Made by a program: the position numbers and the translations under genes. Shown here one piece after another: positions 42,716 to 55,653 of a stretch of DNA of 64,000 bases. Position 1 is the stretch's first letter, and each line of letters starts with the position of its first letter. Location: NCBI GenBank assembly GCA_013213785.1, contig JABSPZ010000006.1, positions 248,001 to 312,000 of the forward strand. The letters run 5' to 3'. This DNA is from Henriciella sp. GTDB lineage: Bacteria > Pseudomonadota > Alphaproteobacteria > Caulobacterales > Hyphomonadaceae. The notes under the pieces were generated by a model. That model ran no database searches. It saw only the letters and a list, made by a program, of their open reading frames with translations, and was not told the DNA's origin.

Positions 42716-44326
42716 ATGTATTCAGTCAATCTCACAGAGTCCTATTTTCCAGCGCAGGGCGACGAACCCGCCGCCATGACCATTGGCGAAATGCTGCAAA
42801 AGTCTGTCGATGCCGCGCCAGATATGCCGGCTTTGAAGGAGCTCGGCTATGATGGCGCGATTGGGCGGACCTGGACGTATAAAGAACTGCAAGCCGACGC
42901 CGAACGCCTCGCCCGCGCCCTGGCCAGTCGCCATGCCGAGGGAGCTCGAATCGCGGTCTACGCCAATAACGTTCCAGAATGGGTGTTATTGGAACTCGCC
43001 TGCGGCCTCGCGGGTGTCATCCTGGTGACGGTGAACCCGGCCTACCAAAAACGCGAACTGAAATATGTCCTCGAGCAGTCACGTTCCGAGGCAATTTACT
43101 ATGTAGCTGATTTCCGCGGGAACCCGATGCAAGACATCGCAGACTCGGTCTGTGACGAGATCCCAGCGATCAAGCATCGCATCCTGCTGACCGACCATGA
43201 CGCGCTGTATGCGGGTGCAGATCAGGGCGAGCTGCGGTCGCCAAAGCCTGATGACGCGGTCCAGATCCAATACACATCCGGCACGACCGGCTTCCCGAAA
43301 GGCGCCTTGCTGCATCACAATGGGCTCGTTCGAAACGGCATCGACGCGATGACCCGCGGCGGAGTGAAGCCTGGCGATGTCTTCGTTCACAATATGCCGC
43401 TCTTCCACACCACCGGCTGCGCGATCCTGGTCCTGGGCGGGTTTGGGACACAGAGCACAATGTTGCTCGCGCCCATGTTCGACCCGGCCATGATCGTACG
43501 CGTGATTGAGCGGGAGAAAGCGCGGTTCATTCTTGGCGTCCCGACCATGCTGGTCGCGCTGATCCATGAGGTTCGCCAGAGCGGCGGCGATATGAGTTCG
43601 GTCGAGTGCATCATGTCGGGCGGCTCAATGGTGCCGCCGCAGCTCTGCCGAGACGCACTCGAAACCCTCGGGGCGCCCATCCAGATCGTCTATGGGCAGA
43701 CCGAGACTTCGCCTGTCCTGACACAAGCCTGGCATGCAGATAGCGAAGGGGACCTGACCCAAACCATCGGTCAGCCAGTCGCTTATACCGAGATCTCAAT
43801 CCGCGATCCGAACAGCAATGCCGTCATCCCAATCGGCGAGCAGGGCGAGATTTGCGCCCGCGCCTATAGCGTCATGCTCGGCTATAATGACAATCCAGAG
43901 GCCACGGCCGCTACGATTGATAGCGAAGGCTGGCTGCATACCGGCGATCTCGGCCGCATGGACCCGCGCGGCTATGTGAAGATCACGGGCCGGGTGAAAG
44001 AAATGATCATTCGCGGCGGCGAAAACTTATTCCCGGCAGAGATCGAAAACGCAATGCTCGAGCATGACGCGATCGACGAAGTGGCTGTGGTCGGCGTGCC
44101 GGACGAGAAATGGGGCGAACAAGTTGCCTGCTTCATCCGCAGCGAAAGCGACCACGCGTTCAGCCCGGAGGAGTTAAAGGCCTTCGTCCGCGAACGCCTC
44201 TCCCCGCAAAAGACCCCGGCCTATTGGGTCCAAGTCACCGATTGGCCGCTGACCGGGTCTGGGAAAATCCGAAAGTTTAAACTCGCGGAAGAGTTTGAAG
44301 CGGGTGAGCACACGCCGATAGGCTAA
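42716..44326 (+). CDS. AMP-binding acyl-CoA synthetase
   Basis: 536 residues; activates a carboxylic acid to its CoA thioester through an acyl-adenylate. The P-loop is YTSGTTGFPKGALL, the adenine motif YGQTETSPV, the hinge TGDLGRMDPRGYVKITGRVKEMI, and the catalytic C-terminal lysine is in LTGSGKIRKF. The class is medium- or long-chain fatty acyl-CoA ligase (FadD-like, short N-terminus). GGGAGG eight bases before the ATG gives strong initiation. The stop overlaps that of the convergent unknown gene. Confidence 0.93.
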   Translation: MYSVNLTESYFPAQGDEPAAMTIGEMLQKSVDAAPDMPALKELGYDGAIGRTWTYKELQADAERLARALASRHAEGARIAVYANNVPEWVLLELACGLAGVILVTVNPAYQKRELKYVLEQSRSEAIYYVADFRGNPMQDIADSVCDEIPAIKHRILLTDHDALYAGADQGELRSPKPDDAVQIQYTSGTTGFPKGALLHHNGLVRNGIDAMTRGGVKPGDVFVHNMPLFHTTGCAILVLGGFGTQSTMLLAPMFDPAMIVRVIEREKARFILGVPTMLVALIHEVRQSGGDMSSVECIMSGGSMVPPQLCRDALETLGAPIQIVYGQTETSPVLTQAWHADSEGDLTQTIGQPVAYTEISIRDPNSNAVIPIGEQGEICARAYSVMLGYNDNPEATAATIDSEGWLHTGDLGRMDPRGYVKITGRVKEMIIRGGENLFPAEIENAMLEHDAIDEVAVVGVPDEKWGEQVACFIRSESDHAFSPEELKAFVRERLSPQKTPAYWVQVTDWPLTGSGKIRKFKLAEEFEAGEHTPIG

Positions 44327-45156
44327 TCCCCCGGCGCGTAGCGGGTGCGGATGCTGGTGCAATCGCGGCCGCCTTGGCGGACGATCAGGTCGTATTGGTT
44401 TTCGGCCGTTGAGTGTTTGACCAACTCCACGCCGAACGGGCTGCCAAGTTCGACATAATGATGGAACTCCATCTCACCACCTGTGTGGAAGAAGGGGCGT
44501 TCAAGCAGGAGCTGGCCAAACTGGCGGCCCACCTCGCACATATGAGTTGAGTTCACATGATCGCCCGACCCGCCAATGTAAGGATGGTTCGGGCGCAGGC
44601 CATTTTCCTTGGTGATCAAGCCCGTTGTGGAGACAGTATTAGCGCGGCGCAGCGGCGCGAGGAAGCTCTCAGCGGAGGTGCGCACACCGACGGCTGCTGC
44701 AGACGCATAGTTTAGAATCGGCTGTGCAGATGGTTTCAGCTTCTCTTTCGCATCTCCGCGCCAGCCTTCGAAATTGCGGCTTCGGAAGGTCACGCCCTGC
44801 CCGGCCAGCTCCGCCACCATTTGATCGGCTTGGTCGAAGAAAGCGAGTTTATAGCGGGCGCGATCCTCGTCCTGCACAGTTTGATAGATGCCGTGATGCG
44901 GTAAACCAACATCTGGCGCGCCGCAGACCCAGCGTACGCGAGTCAGCGCCGTCCAAGTGTCCGGATTGAACGTTCCCAAAAATTCGCCCGAATCAATCGA
45001 CGCCCAGAAATTGATGGTCTGCACCAAAATCGGGTGTACCGCGTTCAATCGGAGCCATGGCCAAACGTTTGGATCTCGCGAACATTCGAACGCGACAGAC
45101 CCGTCATTTTGCGCCTGATGATTATGTGTATATCGGTCCGGAAATGGGCGTGGCAT
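44323..45156 (-). CDS. Protein of unknown function
   Basis: 277 residues without signal or membrane segments and without a domain I recognise. Features: SRDPNVWPWLRLNAVHPILVQ and INFWASIDSGEFLG near the N-terminus, an Ala-rich middle (PILNYASAAAVGVRTSAESF), and a C-terminal half with GGSGDHVNSTHMCEVGRQF and GGEMEFHHYVEL, rich in His. No Shine-Dalgarno is visible before the ATG at 45156, and no closer Met exists, so the start is uncertain. The long frame and codon pattern support a real gene. It converges with the acyl-CoA ligase gene and is divergent from the atp operon. Confidence 0.65.
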   Translation of the reverse strand: MPRPFPDRYTHNHQAQNDGSVAFECSRDPNVWPWLRLNAVHPILVQTINFWASIDSGEFLGTFNPDTWTALTRVRWVCGAPDVGLPHHGIYQTVQDEDRARYKLAFFDQADQMVAELAGQGVTFRSRNFEGWRGDAKEKLKPSAQPILNYASAAAVGVRTSAESFLAPLRRANTVSTTGLITKENGLRPNHPYIGGSGDHVNSTHMCEVGRQFGQLLLERPFFHTGGEMEFHHYVELGSPFGVELVKHSTAENQYDLIVRQGGRDCTSIRTRYAPGD

Positions 45157-45257
45157 GCAGGTTAATTCGCAGAAGTTCGCAATGGCTGCAATGTCTCTCG
45201 CCTAGGCTTGACGCCGCGCCCGCGCGATTCGGTCGCAGCCTGGGCTGATCCGACGTG

Positions 45258-45286
45258 TTGTCAGCCCACAAACAAGGTGCTAGGTG
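45258..45286 (+). promoter_or_regulatory. Candidate promoter of the atp operon
   Basis: TTGTCA (45258-45263) and GCTAGG (45279-45284) fit the caulobacterial housekeeping pattern of TTGACG followed after 10-14 bases by GCTANAWC, with two mismatches in each part. The start would fall about 40 bases before atpH. Confidence 0.35.
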
Positions 45287-45332
45287 CCCGCACAAGTTTC
45301 AGGACTAGGGTGGCTTTACACCTTCAATCCTA

Positions 45333-47484
<2,152 letters not shown>

Positions 47485-47516
47485 GTTGAACCTAACCACT
47501 GGGAGCCTCTGACCCG

Positions 47517-50151
<2,635 letters not shown>

Positions 50152-50164
50152 GCAAATTGAATTT

Positions 50165-50182
50165 GGCCCGCTCCGGCGGGCC
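50165..50182 (+). other. Intercistronic hairpin between atpD and atpC
   Basis: Perfect 7-bp stem GGCCCGC/GCGGGCC with a TCCG loop and no T-run, in the 57-base gap. Such hairpins between atpD and atpC can lower downstream expression or protect 3' ends; that use here is inferred. Confidence 0.5.
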
Positions 50183-50208
50183 GATCCTTCCAGACGAAAG
50201 CGTGTCTC

Positions 50209-50610
50209 ATGGCTGACAAATTGCACTTTTCACTCGTTTCACCTGCGCGGGAACTGTTTTCCGGCGAGGTTGATCACGTGATTGCACCTGGTTCAGACGG
50301 TGAATTTGGCGTGCTCGTCAATCACGCGCCTTTCATGACAACGCTTAAGAATGGCGTTGTTCGCGTTGAAGATGGCGGCGAAACAACTATGCGCTTGTTT
50401 GTGCGCGGCGGCTTTGCGGACGTAACGCCAGCCGGCCTCACCATCCTCGCGGAAGAAGCCGTCAATATGGACAGTGTCTCCGCCGAGAGCGTCAAGAAAG
50501 AGCTTGATGAAGCCCGCCAAGCTTTGCTCGCCGAAGGTAAAGACGGTAGCGCCATGCTCGAAGAGCAAGTGTCTTACCTGGAAAGCCTCAAGGCCGCGCT
50601 CGTCAACTAA
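50209..50610 (+). CDS. atpC: ATP synthase epsilon subunit
   Basis: 133 residues: an N-terminal beta sandwich (FSLVSPARELFSGEVDHVIAPGSDGEFGVLVNHAPFMTTL) and a C-terminal helical hairpin that can inhibit ATP hydrolysis. Last gene of atpHAGDC. No F0 gene follows, in line with the split F0 and F1 operons of alphaproteobacteria. Its stop codon overlaps the convergent ROK kinase gene by eight bases. Confidence 0.96.
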   Translation: MADKLHFSLVSPARELFSGEVDHVIAPGSDGEFGVLVNHAPFMTTLKNGVVRVEDGGETTMRLFVRGGFADVTPAGLTILAEEAVNMDSVSAESVKKELDEARQALLAEGKDGSAMLEEQVSYLESLKAALVN

Positions 50611-51490
50611 GCGCTTTTAGCGCTGTTACAGCGCCTCCTAATACACCTGCATGTTCGCCCAGTTTTGGCGCGGTGATCAGATCTGCGCCTTTGACGGGCA
50701 GATAGTCACCCATCAACAGATCGAACTGTTTCTGGATCTTCGCATAAAGATGCTTCGCTTGAAGCAGGCCGCCACCAATAATGATCCGCTCAAGCCGGGT
50801 CAGCAGATAGATGTTCGTACAGGCCTGGGCCAAATAGTAAGCTTCCACATCCCATGCTGGGTGATCATTGGGAACTTGGGCGGGATCTCCCCAACGGGCC
50901 TCAAACGCTTGCGCTGAAGCCAACCCCTCCAAACAATCGCCATGGAGAGCGCAGGTGCCCGGAAAGTCTTGATCAGTAAGATGTCGAGCGACCCGGATAT
51001 GCCCGAATTCTGGGTGCGAGGGGTGGCGAACGAGGCTGCCATCTAGGCTTAGACCAACCCCAATTCCGGTGCCCACAGTCATATAAGCCGCGCTCTTAAG
51101 CCCTTGCGCATTGCCCCAGCGCATTTCTGCGATCAAGGCCGCGTTGACGTCTGTGTCGAGATGAAAAGGTATCTGCAGAGCCTCAGACAATGCGGGTCCA
51201 ATCGGCGCGCCATGCCAACCTGGCTTTGCGGTTCCGGTGATGGTGCCATAGCTGGTGGAAGTGGGATCGATGTCCACGGGCCCAAAGCTCGCAATCCCAA
51301 GCGCGACCGGGTGTAAGCCGCGGGCCTCTGATTCTCGGCGAAATGCTGAAGCACACGCAGTCAGCGTTTCCTCAGGCGTGGTCGTCGGAATGCGCCAGGT
51401 CGCAACCAGATCGCCATCGCGGCGAACCAGCGCGCACTTAAAGCTCGTTCCGCCTGCATCAACCGCAGCGATGATTGTATCGGATTCCAA
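50603..51490 (-). CDS. ROK family sugar kinase, probable fructokinase
   Basis: 295 residues. The N-terminal phosphate motif is AAVDAGGTSFKCALV; the ROK zinc site and signature are at HPEFGHIRV followed by CALHGDCLEGLASAQA. The VDIDPTSTSYGTITGTAKPGW region and the Cys/His arrangement resemble bacterial ROK fructokinases (Mak/GmuE-like) that phosphorylate fructose or mannose. No sugar transporter is adjacent, so the substrate is inferred from motifs only. Confidence 0.85.
   Translation of the reverse strand: MESDTIIAAVDAGGTSFKCALVRRDGDLVATWRIPTTTPEETLTACASAFRRESEARGLHPVALGIASFGPVDIDPTSTSYGTITGTAKPGWHGAPIGPALSEALQIPFHLDTDVNAALIAEMRWGNAQGLKSAAYMTVGTGIGVGLSLDGSLVRHPSHPEFGHIRVARHLTDQDFPGTCALHGDCLEGLASAQAFEARWGDPAQVPNDHPAWDVEAYYLAQACTNIYLLTRLERIIIGGGLLQAKHLYAKIQKQFDLLMGDYLPVKGADLITAPKLGEHAGVLGGAVTALKALS
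50620..50634. terminator. Hairpin at the 3' end of the atp operon
   Basis: GCGCTG-TTA-CAGCGC is a perfect 6-bp stem 10 bases after the atpC stop, within the last codons of the convergent kinase gene. No T-run follows, so its termination strength is doubtful. Confidence 0.35.
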
Positions 51491-51523
51491 TCGCAGACCC
51501 TCCCGCCTTCACGGGATAGGCGA

Positions 51524-52318
51524 TCAGCCAAAAACCGCAATCGTTTGGCGCCCGACAAGGACCGGTTCACCTTGTTTGTTCCAGAGGCGCATAGACTGGC
51601 TAGAATAGCCATCTTTTGCGAGTTGCGCGGTGTGCTGCGCAAAGAACCAACCATCTGGATCGGTCACGATATCATCTGTCATAAACTCGGCCATCCAAGT
51701 CATTGAGCTGATGCGGGCGCGCTCTTTGAACAATGAAAGCACGGCTGGGGGCGGTGCGTCGCCAATCGCAAGCACAGCCGTGGCGTCTTGGGGTGTCTTT
51801 GGATCGAGGTGGCGCATCCACAAGCCAATCGATGTTTTATCCGACCCAGACAGCGGTCGATCGCCGAGGGCGATCAGCATGTCGAAATTCTGAGTGAAGC
51901 CAGGTCTCGGGATGTCGCGATCAAAGAAAGGCTCGATGTCTTCCGGCACAGGAACCTCTGGCATCGGCATATCATCAAAATGAAGCGCACTCTCTTTCGC
52001 TTTCCCGAACGCGAAGATGGACTGTGCAGTCACTCCAGATTCCGCCGTGATATCGACACTGACGAAGGCCGTGTTCTTTCCCCGGCGCAGCAGCTTTGGT
52101 GTGATCTTGATATCCCCACCAACCGGACCGACAAAGGCAATCTGCGCCGACCGAATGGGAATATCATCGACCAATCCCATTGCGCCTTGCAGCGATAGTG
52201 CAGCTGTCAGGCCGCCATACGTGGTGCGCCCTTGCATCCAAGTCTCTGGGATGTGTGCATCCACACTGTGATCAGGATGGCGTTTCAGGCTGGAAAGCAG
52301 CTCAGTATAGCTGGTCAT
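51524..52318 (-). CDS. Acyl-CoA thioesterase, TesB-like double hotdog
   Basis: 264 residues from the ATG at 52318; the frame is open to 52387 but the added sequence is not family-like. Hallmarks are the N-terminal HPDHSVDAHIPETWMQGRTTYGG, GRTTYGGLTAAL containing the Gly-Gly of hotdog helices, and QSIFAFGKAKES. The second hotdog is YSSQSMRLWNKQGEPVLVGRQ. It hydrolyses acyl-CoA to acid and CoA; chain preference is unknown. It has its own upstream region after the terminator of the ferredoxin operon. Confidence 0.82.
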   Translation of the reverse strand: MTSYTELLSSLKRHPDHSVDAHIPETWMQGRTTYGGLTAALSLQGAMGLVDDIPIRSAQIAFVGPVGGDIKITPKLLRRGKNTAFVSVDITAESGVTAQSIFAFGKAKESALHFDDMPMPEVPVPEDIEPFFDRDIPRPGFTQNFDMLIALGDRPLSGSDKTSIGLWMRHLDPKTPQDATAVLAIGDAPPPAVLSLFKERARISSMTWMAEFMTDDIVTDPDGWFFAQHTAQLAKDGYSSQSMRLWNKQGEPVLVGRQTIAVFG

Positions 52319-52404
52319 TGGTCGGCTTCTGGGAGAATTATTGTTGTACGTGAGATAGTGAGTTCTGAACCGGCACCAAGGCGTCACGCCACGTCAGCGG
52401 GTAC

Positions 52405-52434
52405 TAAAACGCCCCCACCGGTGGAGGTGGAGGC
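52405..52434 (-). terminator. Rho-independent terminator after the ferredoxin gene
   Basis: On the minus strand a 10-bp stem (CGCCTCCACC/GGTGGGGGCG, one T-G pair) with a 6-base loop is followed by TTTT, 24 bases after the ferredoxin stop. It separates the reductase-ferredoxin operon from the thioesterase gene. Confidence 0.75.
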
Positions 52435-52457
52435 GATTTGAAAACTTGAAAGGGCTG

Positions 52458-52778
52458 CTAGTGCTGGCTCTCTGGGGTCGTAACTTTCAGACCGTCGAGC
52501 TCATCGCTGACGCTGATTTGACAAGACAGGCGCGAATTGGCCTGAACGTTTTCAGCAAAATCGAGCATGGATTGCTCCATGTCTTCCGGTGATCCAACTT
52601 TATCCATGAAGGCCTCGTCGACATAGATGTGGCACGTTGCACAAGCACAAGCGCCGCCGCAATCAGCATCGATGCCTGGGATCGAATTCTTGATCGCCGC
52701 TTCCATAACGCTTTCGCCATTGGTAGCTTCGATTGGGCGCTCAGTCCCCTCGTGATCGACATAAATAATTGTAGCCAT
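52458..52778 (-). CDS. [2Fe-2S] ferredoxin, adrenodoxin/putidaredoxin type
   Basis: 106 residues. Cluster ligands C40, C46, C49 (CGGACACATC) and C86 (SRLSCQI) fit the vertebrate-type C-x5-C-x2-C...C arrangement; C44 is not a ligand. The [22 protein letters not shown] segment is the redox-partner interaction helix. It is encoded directly downstream of its reductase (15-base gap) and so probably carries electrons from that enzyme to a P450 or Rieske oxygenase elsewhere. Confidence 0.93.
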   Translation of the reverse strand: MATIIYVDHEGTERPIEATNGESVMEAAIKNSIPGIDADCGGACACATCHIYVDEAFMDKVGSPEDMEQSMLDFAENVQANSRLSCQISVSDELDGLKVTTPESQH

Positions 52779-52793
52779 GTCTGCTTGGTCTCC

Positions 52794-54035
52794 TTAAGCG
52801 GTCGTTGCCGCAATCTCTTTCATTGATTTCGATGTATCGCGTAGCGTCTCTGGTGCAAGTCGCGCGCCTGTGATTATCATTTTCTTGGACGCCAAGAATT
52901 CAGGCGGACTGTTCACAGCATCTACGGCGATCAGCTTGCCATTTTGCAAATAAAAGACGGCAAACTTCCGATCCTCTGGGTCGCCGCGTACCACAGTTTC
53001 ATCATAGCCTTGGCTGAGGCCTGCGATTTGAAGTTTCAGATCGTACTGATCTGACCAGAACCATGGGCAATCCTCGGTTGGGCGGGGTTTGCCCATAATC
53101 GCCGCCGCAGACAGCTTGCCCTGCTCAATAGCATTGTGGACGCTCTCAAGACGCCCCTTGCGTCCATAATGGACGAGCGGTCGTGCCGCGCAGTCACCTG
53201 CTGCGAACACCCGTGGATCATTGGTTCGCGCATCTTGATCGGTCAGAATGCCGTTGGAACAGGCGATGCCAGCCTCTTCGGCCAGTTCAACGTTTGGCAG
53301 AATGCCAATTCCGACCAATACAATGTCCGCATTCAGCTCAGTGCCATCGGCCAAGACCGCTTGTGTGACCTTGCTGTCTGCGCCCTTTAAGGAGGCCAGA
53401 CGCGCGCCTGTGCGAATATCCGCGCCCTGACGTGTATGCTCGTCAGTGAAGAACTGGCTCATGATCGGACTGGTCACCCGCGCCAACACCCGCTCTTCCA
53501 TTTCCAGGACGGTGACGTCCAATCCCATTTGGCGGGCAACGGCTGCGGCTTCCAGACCGATATAGCCACCGCCAACAATCACCATTTTGTGGCCGCTGAT
53601 TATCTGAGGGCGAATGCGCTCCACATCAGCTAAGTCGCGAAGGTCAAAAACGTCGTCCAAATCTGCCCCTTCGACGGGGAGAGCGCGCGGGCGAGAACCT
53701 GTTGCGATGATGAGCGCGTCATAAGGCACCGACCCACCATGCTCGAGCTCGACGATCTGGGCGCTGCGATCAATCTTTGTCGCGCGAACCGATAGAACCG
53801 TATCGATGTTTTGATCTTCATACCAAGCGGCGGGCTTGAAATAGAGACGCTCTTCAGCGAGCTCGCCCTTCATATAAGCCTTCGACAAAGGCGGTCGCTG
53901 ATAGGGCAGGGCGGCTTCTTCGCCGATCAGTGTAATCGACCCCGTAAATCCAAACAGTCGCAAAGATGCGCAGGCCTGCGCAGCGGCTTGCCCACCACCA
54001 ATGATCACGACTTTTTCTGCGCTAGACAGATCCAC
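52794..54035 (-). CDS. Ferredoxin reductase (putidaredoxin reductase-like)
   Basis: 413 residues. FAD and NAD(P)H flavoprotein that reduces the adjacent ferredoxin. The FAD Rossmann motif VVIIGGGQAAAQACASLR, the NAD motif MVIVGGGYIGLEAAAVARQMG, the ATGSRPR loop and the C-terminal VFAAGDCA FAD motif are in place, with RPPLSKAYMKGE between the first two. The family serves cytochrome P450 or Rieske oxygenases. No such oxygenase gene is in this window. Confidence 0.94.
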   Translation of the reverse strand: MDLSSAEKVVIIGGGQAAAQACASLRLFGFTGSITLIGEEAALPYQRPPLSKAYMKGELAEERLYFKPAAWYEDQNIDTVLSVRATKIDRSAQIVELEHGGSVPYDALIIATGSRPRALPVEGADLDDVFDLRDLADVERIRPQIISGHKMVIVGGGYIGLEAAAVARQMGLDVTVLEMEERVLARVTSPIMSQFFTDEHTRQGADIRTGARLASLKGADSKVTQAVLADGTELNADIVLVGIGILPNVELAEEAGIACSNGILTDQDARTNDPRVFAAGDCAARPLVHYGRKGRLESVHNAIEQGKLSAAAIMGKPRPTEDCPWFWSDQYDLKLQIAGLSQGYDETVVRGDPEDRKFAVFYLQNGKLIAVDAVNSPPEFLASKKMIITGARLAPETLRDTSKSMKEIAATTA

Positions 54036-54068
54036 GACTCTACAACCCTCCCGAGTTCGATATTTTCA

Positions 54069-54082
54069 TGACGCATGCGTCA
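54069..54082. promoter_or_regulatory. Perfect 14-bp palindrome TGACGCATGCGTCA in a divergent promoter region
   Basis: Located between the start of the ferredoxin reductase gene (minus, 54035) and the PLP-enzyme gene (plus, 54159), 34 bases from the former. This is a typical operator position for a shared or one-sided regulator. The centre contains an ATG that opens a longer frame of the PLP enzyme, which I consider non-translated. Confidence 0.5.
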
Positions 54083-54158
54083 CTTTTTTGCAAGGCGCGA
54101 CGCTGCGGCAAGATTTCCAGTTCTTTTCCACAAATGCAGACTGTGCCACAAGCCCCGA

Positions 54159-55220
54159 ATGGATAAACAGAATTCAGAGCGCATTATGGCGATGCTGCAC
54201 GCGCGATCTGGCACGCTGGAAAATGGCGACCCGATCAGCCCGCCCATTGTCACGACGGCGAAATACGCGCTCGCAGGCACGCCGAATACGCCTTACACAT
54301 ATGGGCGAGACATCAATCCAACAGTTGAGGCCGCCGAAGCCGCGATCGCAGCATTGGAAGAAGCACCCGTTGTTGCGTTTCCATCTGGCATGGCGGCGAT
54401 CACAGCAGCCTTGATGGTTACGGCAAAGGCTGGAGACAGGGTCTTGGTACCATCGGATGGCTATTACGTGACCAGGGTCATGCTGGAAGAGATCCTTTCC
54501 GGTCATGACATTCACTTCGATGCTGTGCCGACCAAAGCATTCGCGACAACAGATCTCTCTCCCTACGCAGTTGTTTGGGCGGAAACGCCGTCCAATCCAG
54601 GCCTCGATCTGTGCAGCATTCGATCCATCGCAGAAGCGGCGAAGGAGGCAGGCGCGATCTTGGTGGTTGATAATACGACGCTCACACCGCTCTTGCAGCG
54701 CCCACTCGACTTAGGCGCTGACCTGGTCGTGAGCTCTGACACGAAAGCAATGGCAGGGCATTCAGACTGCTTGTTCGGTCATGTCGCAACACGCGATGAA
54801 GCCCTGCTGGCGAAAGCCGCTAAGTGGCGCAAAGTGTCCGGCAGCATCCCAGACCCGTTCGCCGCCTTCCTCACCCATCGTGGCTTGATGACATTAGAAG
54901 TTCGCCTAGAGCGCATGTGCGCGAATGCGGTCGCCCTAATCGACGTCTTCGAAGGGCACCCCGCCATCGAAACTGTAAAGTTTCCAGGCATGGGCTTTGT
55001 CATTGGGCTGACCTTCGCGACTGAGGCGAAAGCTGAGGCCTTCATCAATGACTGCCCCGCGATTTTCGCGTCCACGAGTTTTGGCGGTGTCCATACAAGC
55101 GCGGAAAGGCGCGCCCGATGGGGAGATAATGTTCGGGACGGTTTCGTCAGGCTGTCCGTTGGGTGTGAGCCCGCTGATGCACTGTTAAGCGCAATCGAGG
55201 CCAGCCTTGCTGCGCTATGA
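54159..55220 (+). CDS. Trans-sulfuration-family PLP enzyme (cystathionine beta-lyase-like)
   Basis: 353 residues from the ATG at 54159; an in-frame ATG at 54075 inside the palindrome is not favoured, and no clear ribosome site precedes either. Family features: SPPIVTTAKYALAGTPNTPYTYGRDINPT, FPSGMAAITAALM, the VVWAETPSNPGL segment, VVDNTTLTPLLQRPLDLGADLV, and the PLP lysine in SSDTKAMAGHSD. The protein is somewhat short (typical members are near 380-400). It could be a lyase acting on cystathionine or a related Cys/Met enzyme. The 3' end overlaps tsaE by 14 bases. Confidence 0.85.
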   Translation: MDKQNSERIMAMLHARSGTLENGDPISPPIVTTAKYALAGTPNTPYTYGRDINPTVEAAEAAIAALEEAPVVAFPSGMAAITAALMVTAKAGDRVLVPSDGYYVTRVMLEEILSGHDIHFDAVPTKAFATTDLSPYAVVWAETPSNPGLDLCSIRSIAEAAKEAGAILVVDNTTLTPLLQRPLDLGADLVVSSDTKAMAGHSDCLFGHVATRDEALLAKAAKWRKVSGSIPDPFAAFLTHRGLMTLEVRLERMCANAVALIDVFEGHPAIETVKFPGMGFVIGLTFATEAKAEAFINDCPAIFASTSFGGVHTSAERRARWGDNVRDGFVRLSVGCEPADALLSAIEASLAAL

Positions 55221-55653
55221 CCTTCCCGATCTCGCCGCCACGGCGGAGCTTGCGCGAAAGCTAGCGCCATTACTCAAGTCGGGCGATGTGATCGCGCTGC
55301 ATGGCGGACTCGGCGCGGGCAAAACAACGTTTTCGCGCGCTTTGATTTCAGCGCTGCTGGGCCAAGACACGGAAGTCCCGAGCCCGACCTACACGCTGGT
55401 CCAAACATATGACGGACCGGCTTTCCCAATCTTCCATTTCGACTTGTACCGCCTTGATGACCCAAATGACGTGTTCGAGCTTGGCTGGGACGAAACACAG
55501 GATGGCCTCGCTTTGATAGAGTGGCCGGATCGTGCCGGGTCTCATCTGCCGGCATGGCGCCTCGATCTGCATTTGGATTTGGATGGGGATAATCGCACGG
55601 CCCGACTGGAACCGCAGGGCGAAGACTGGCAAACTCGTCTGCATGAGTTCTGA
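55207..55653 (+). CDS. tsaE: tRNA threonylcarbamoyladenosine biosynthesis ATPase TsaE
   Basis: 148 residues. Supports TsaD/TsaB in forming t6A37 of tRNA. The Walker A is HGGLGAGKTTFSRAL, followed by SPTYTLVQTYD and IFHFDLYRLDDPNDVFELGWDE, and a C-terminal IEWPDRAG. The only fitting start is TTG at 55207 inside the previous gene's last codons. MtaB, which acts on t6A, is encoded 50 kb away in this window. First clear member of the tsaE-amgK-murU-addB-addA operon. Confidence 0.94.
   Translation: MLRYDLPDLAATAELARKLAPLLKSGDVIALHGGLGAGKTTFSRALISALLGQDTEVPSPTYTLVQTYDGPAFPIFHFDLYRLDDPNDVFELGWDETQDGLALIEWPDRAGSHLPAWRLDLHLDLDGDNRTARLEPQGEDWQTRLHEF

Noticed and set aside
54075-54158. Upstream in-frame ATG for the PLP enzyme
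   Set aside because: It lies at the centre of a 14-bp palindrome in the promoter region and would add 28 residues that do not look like the family.
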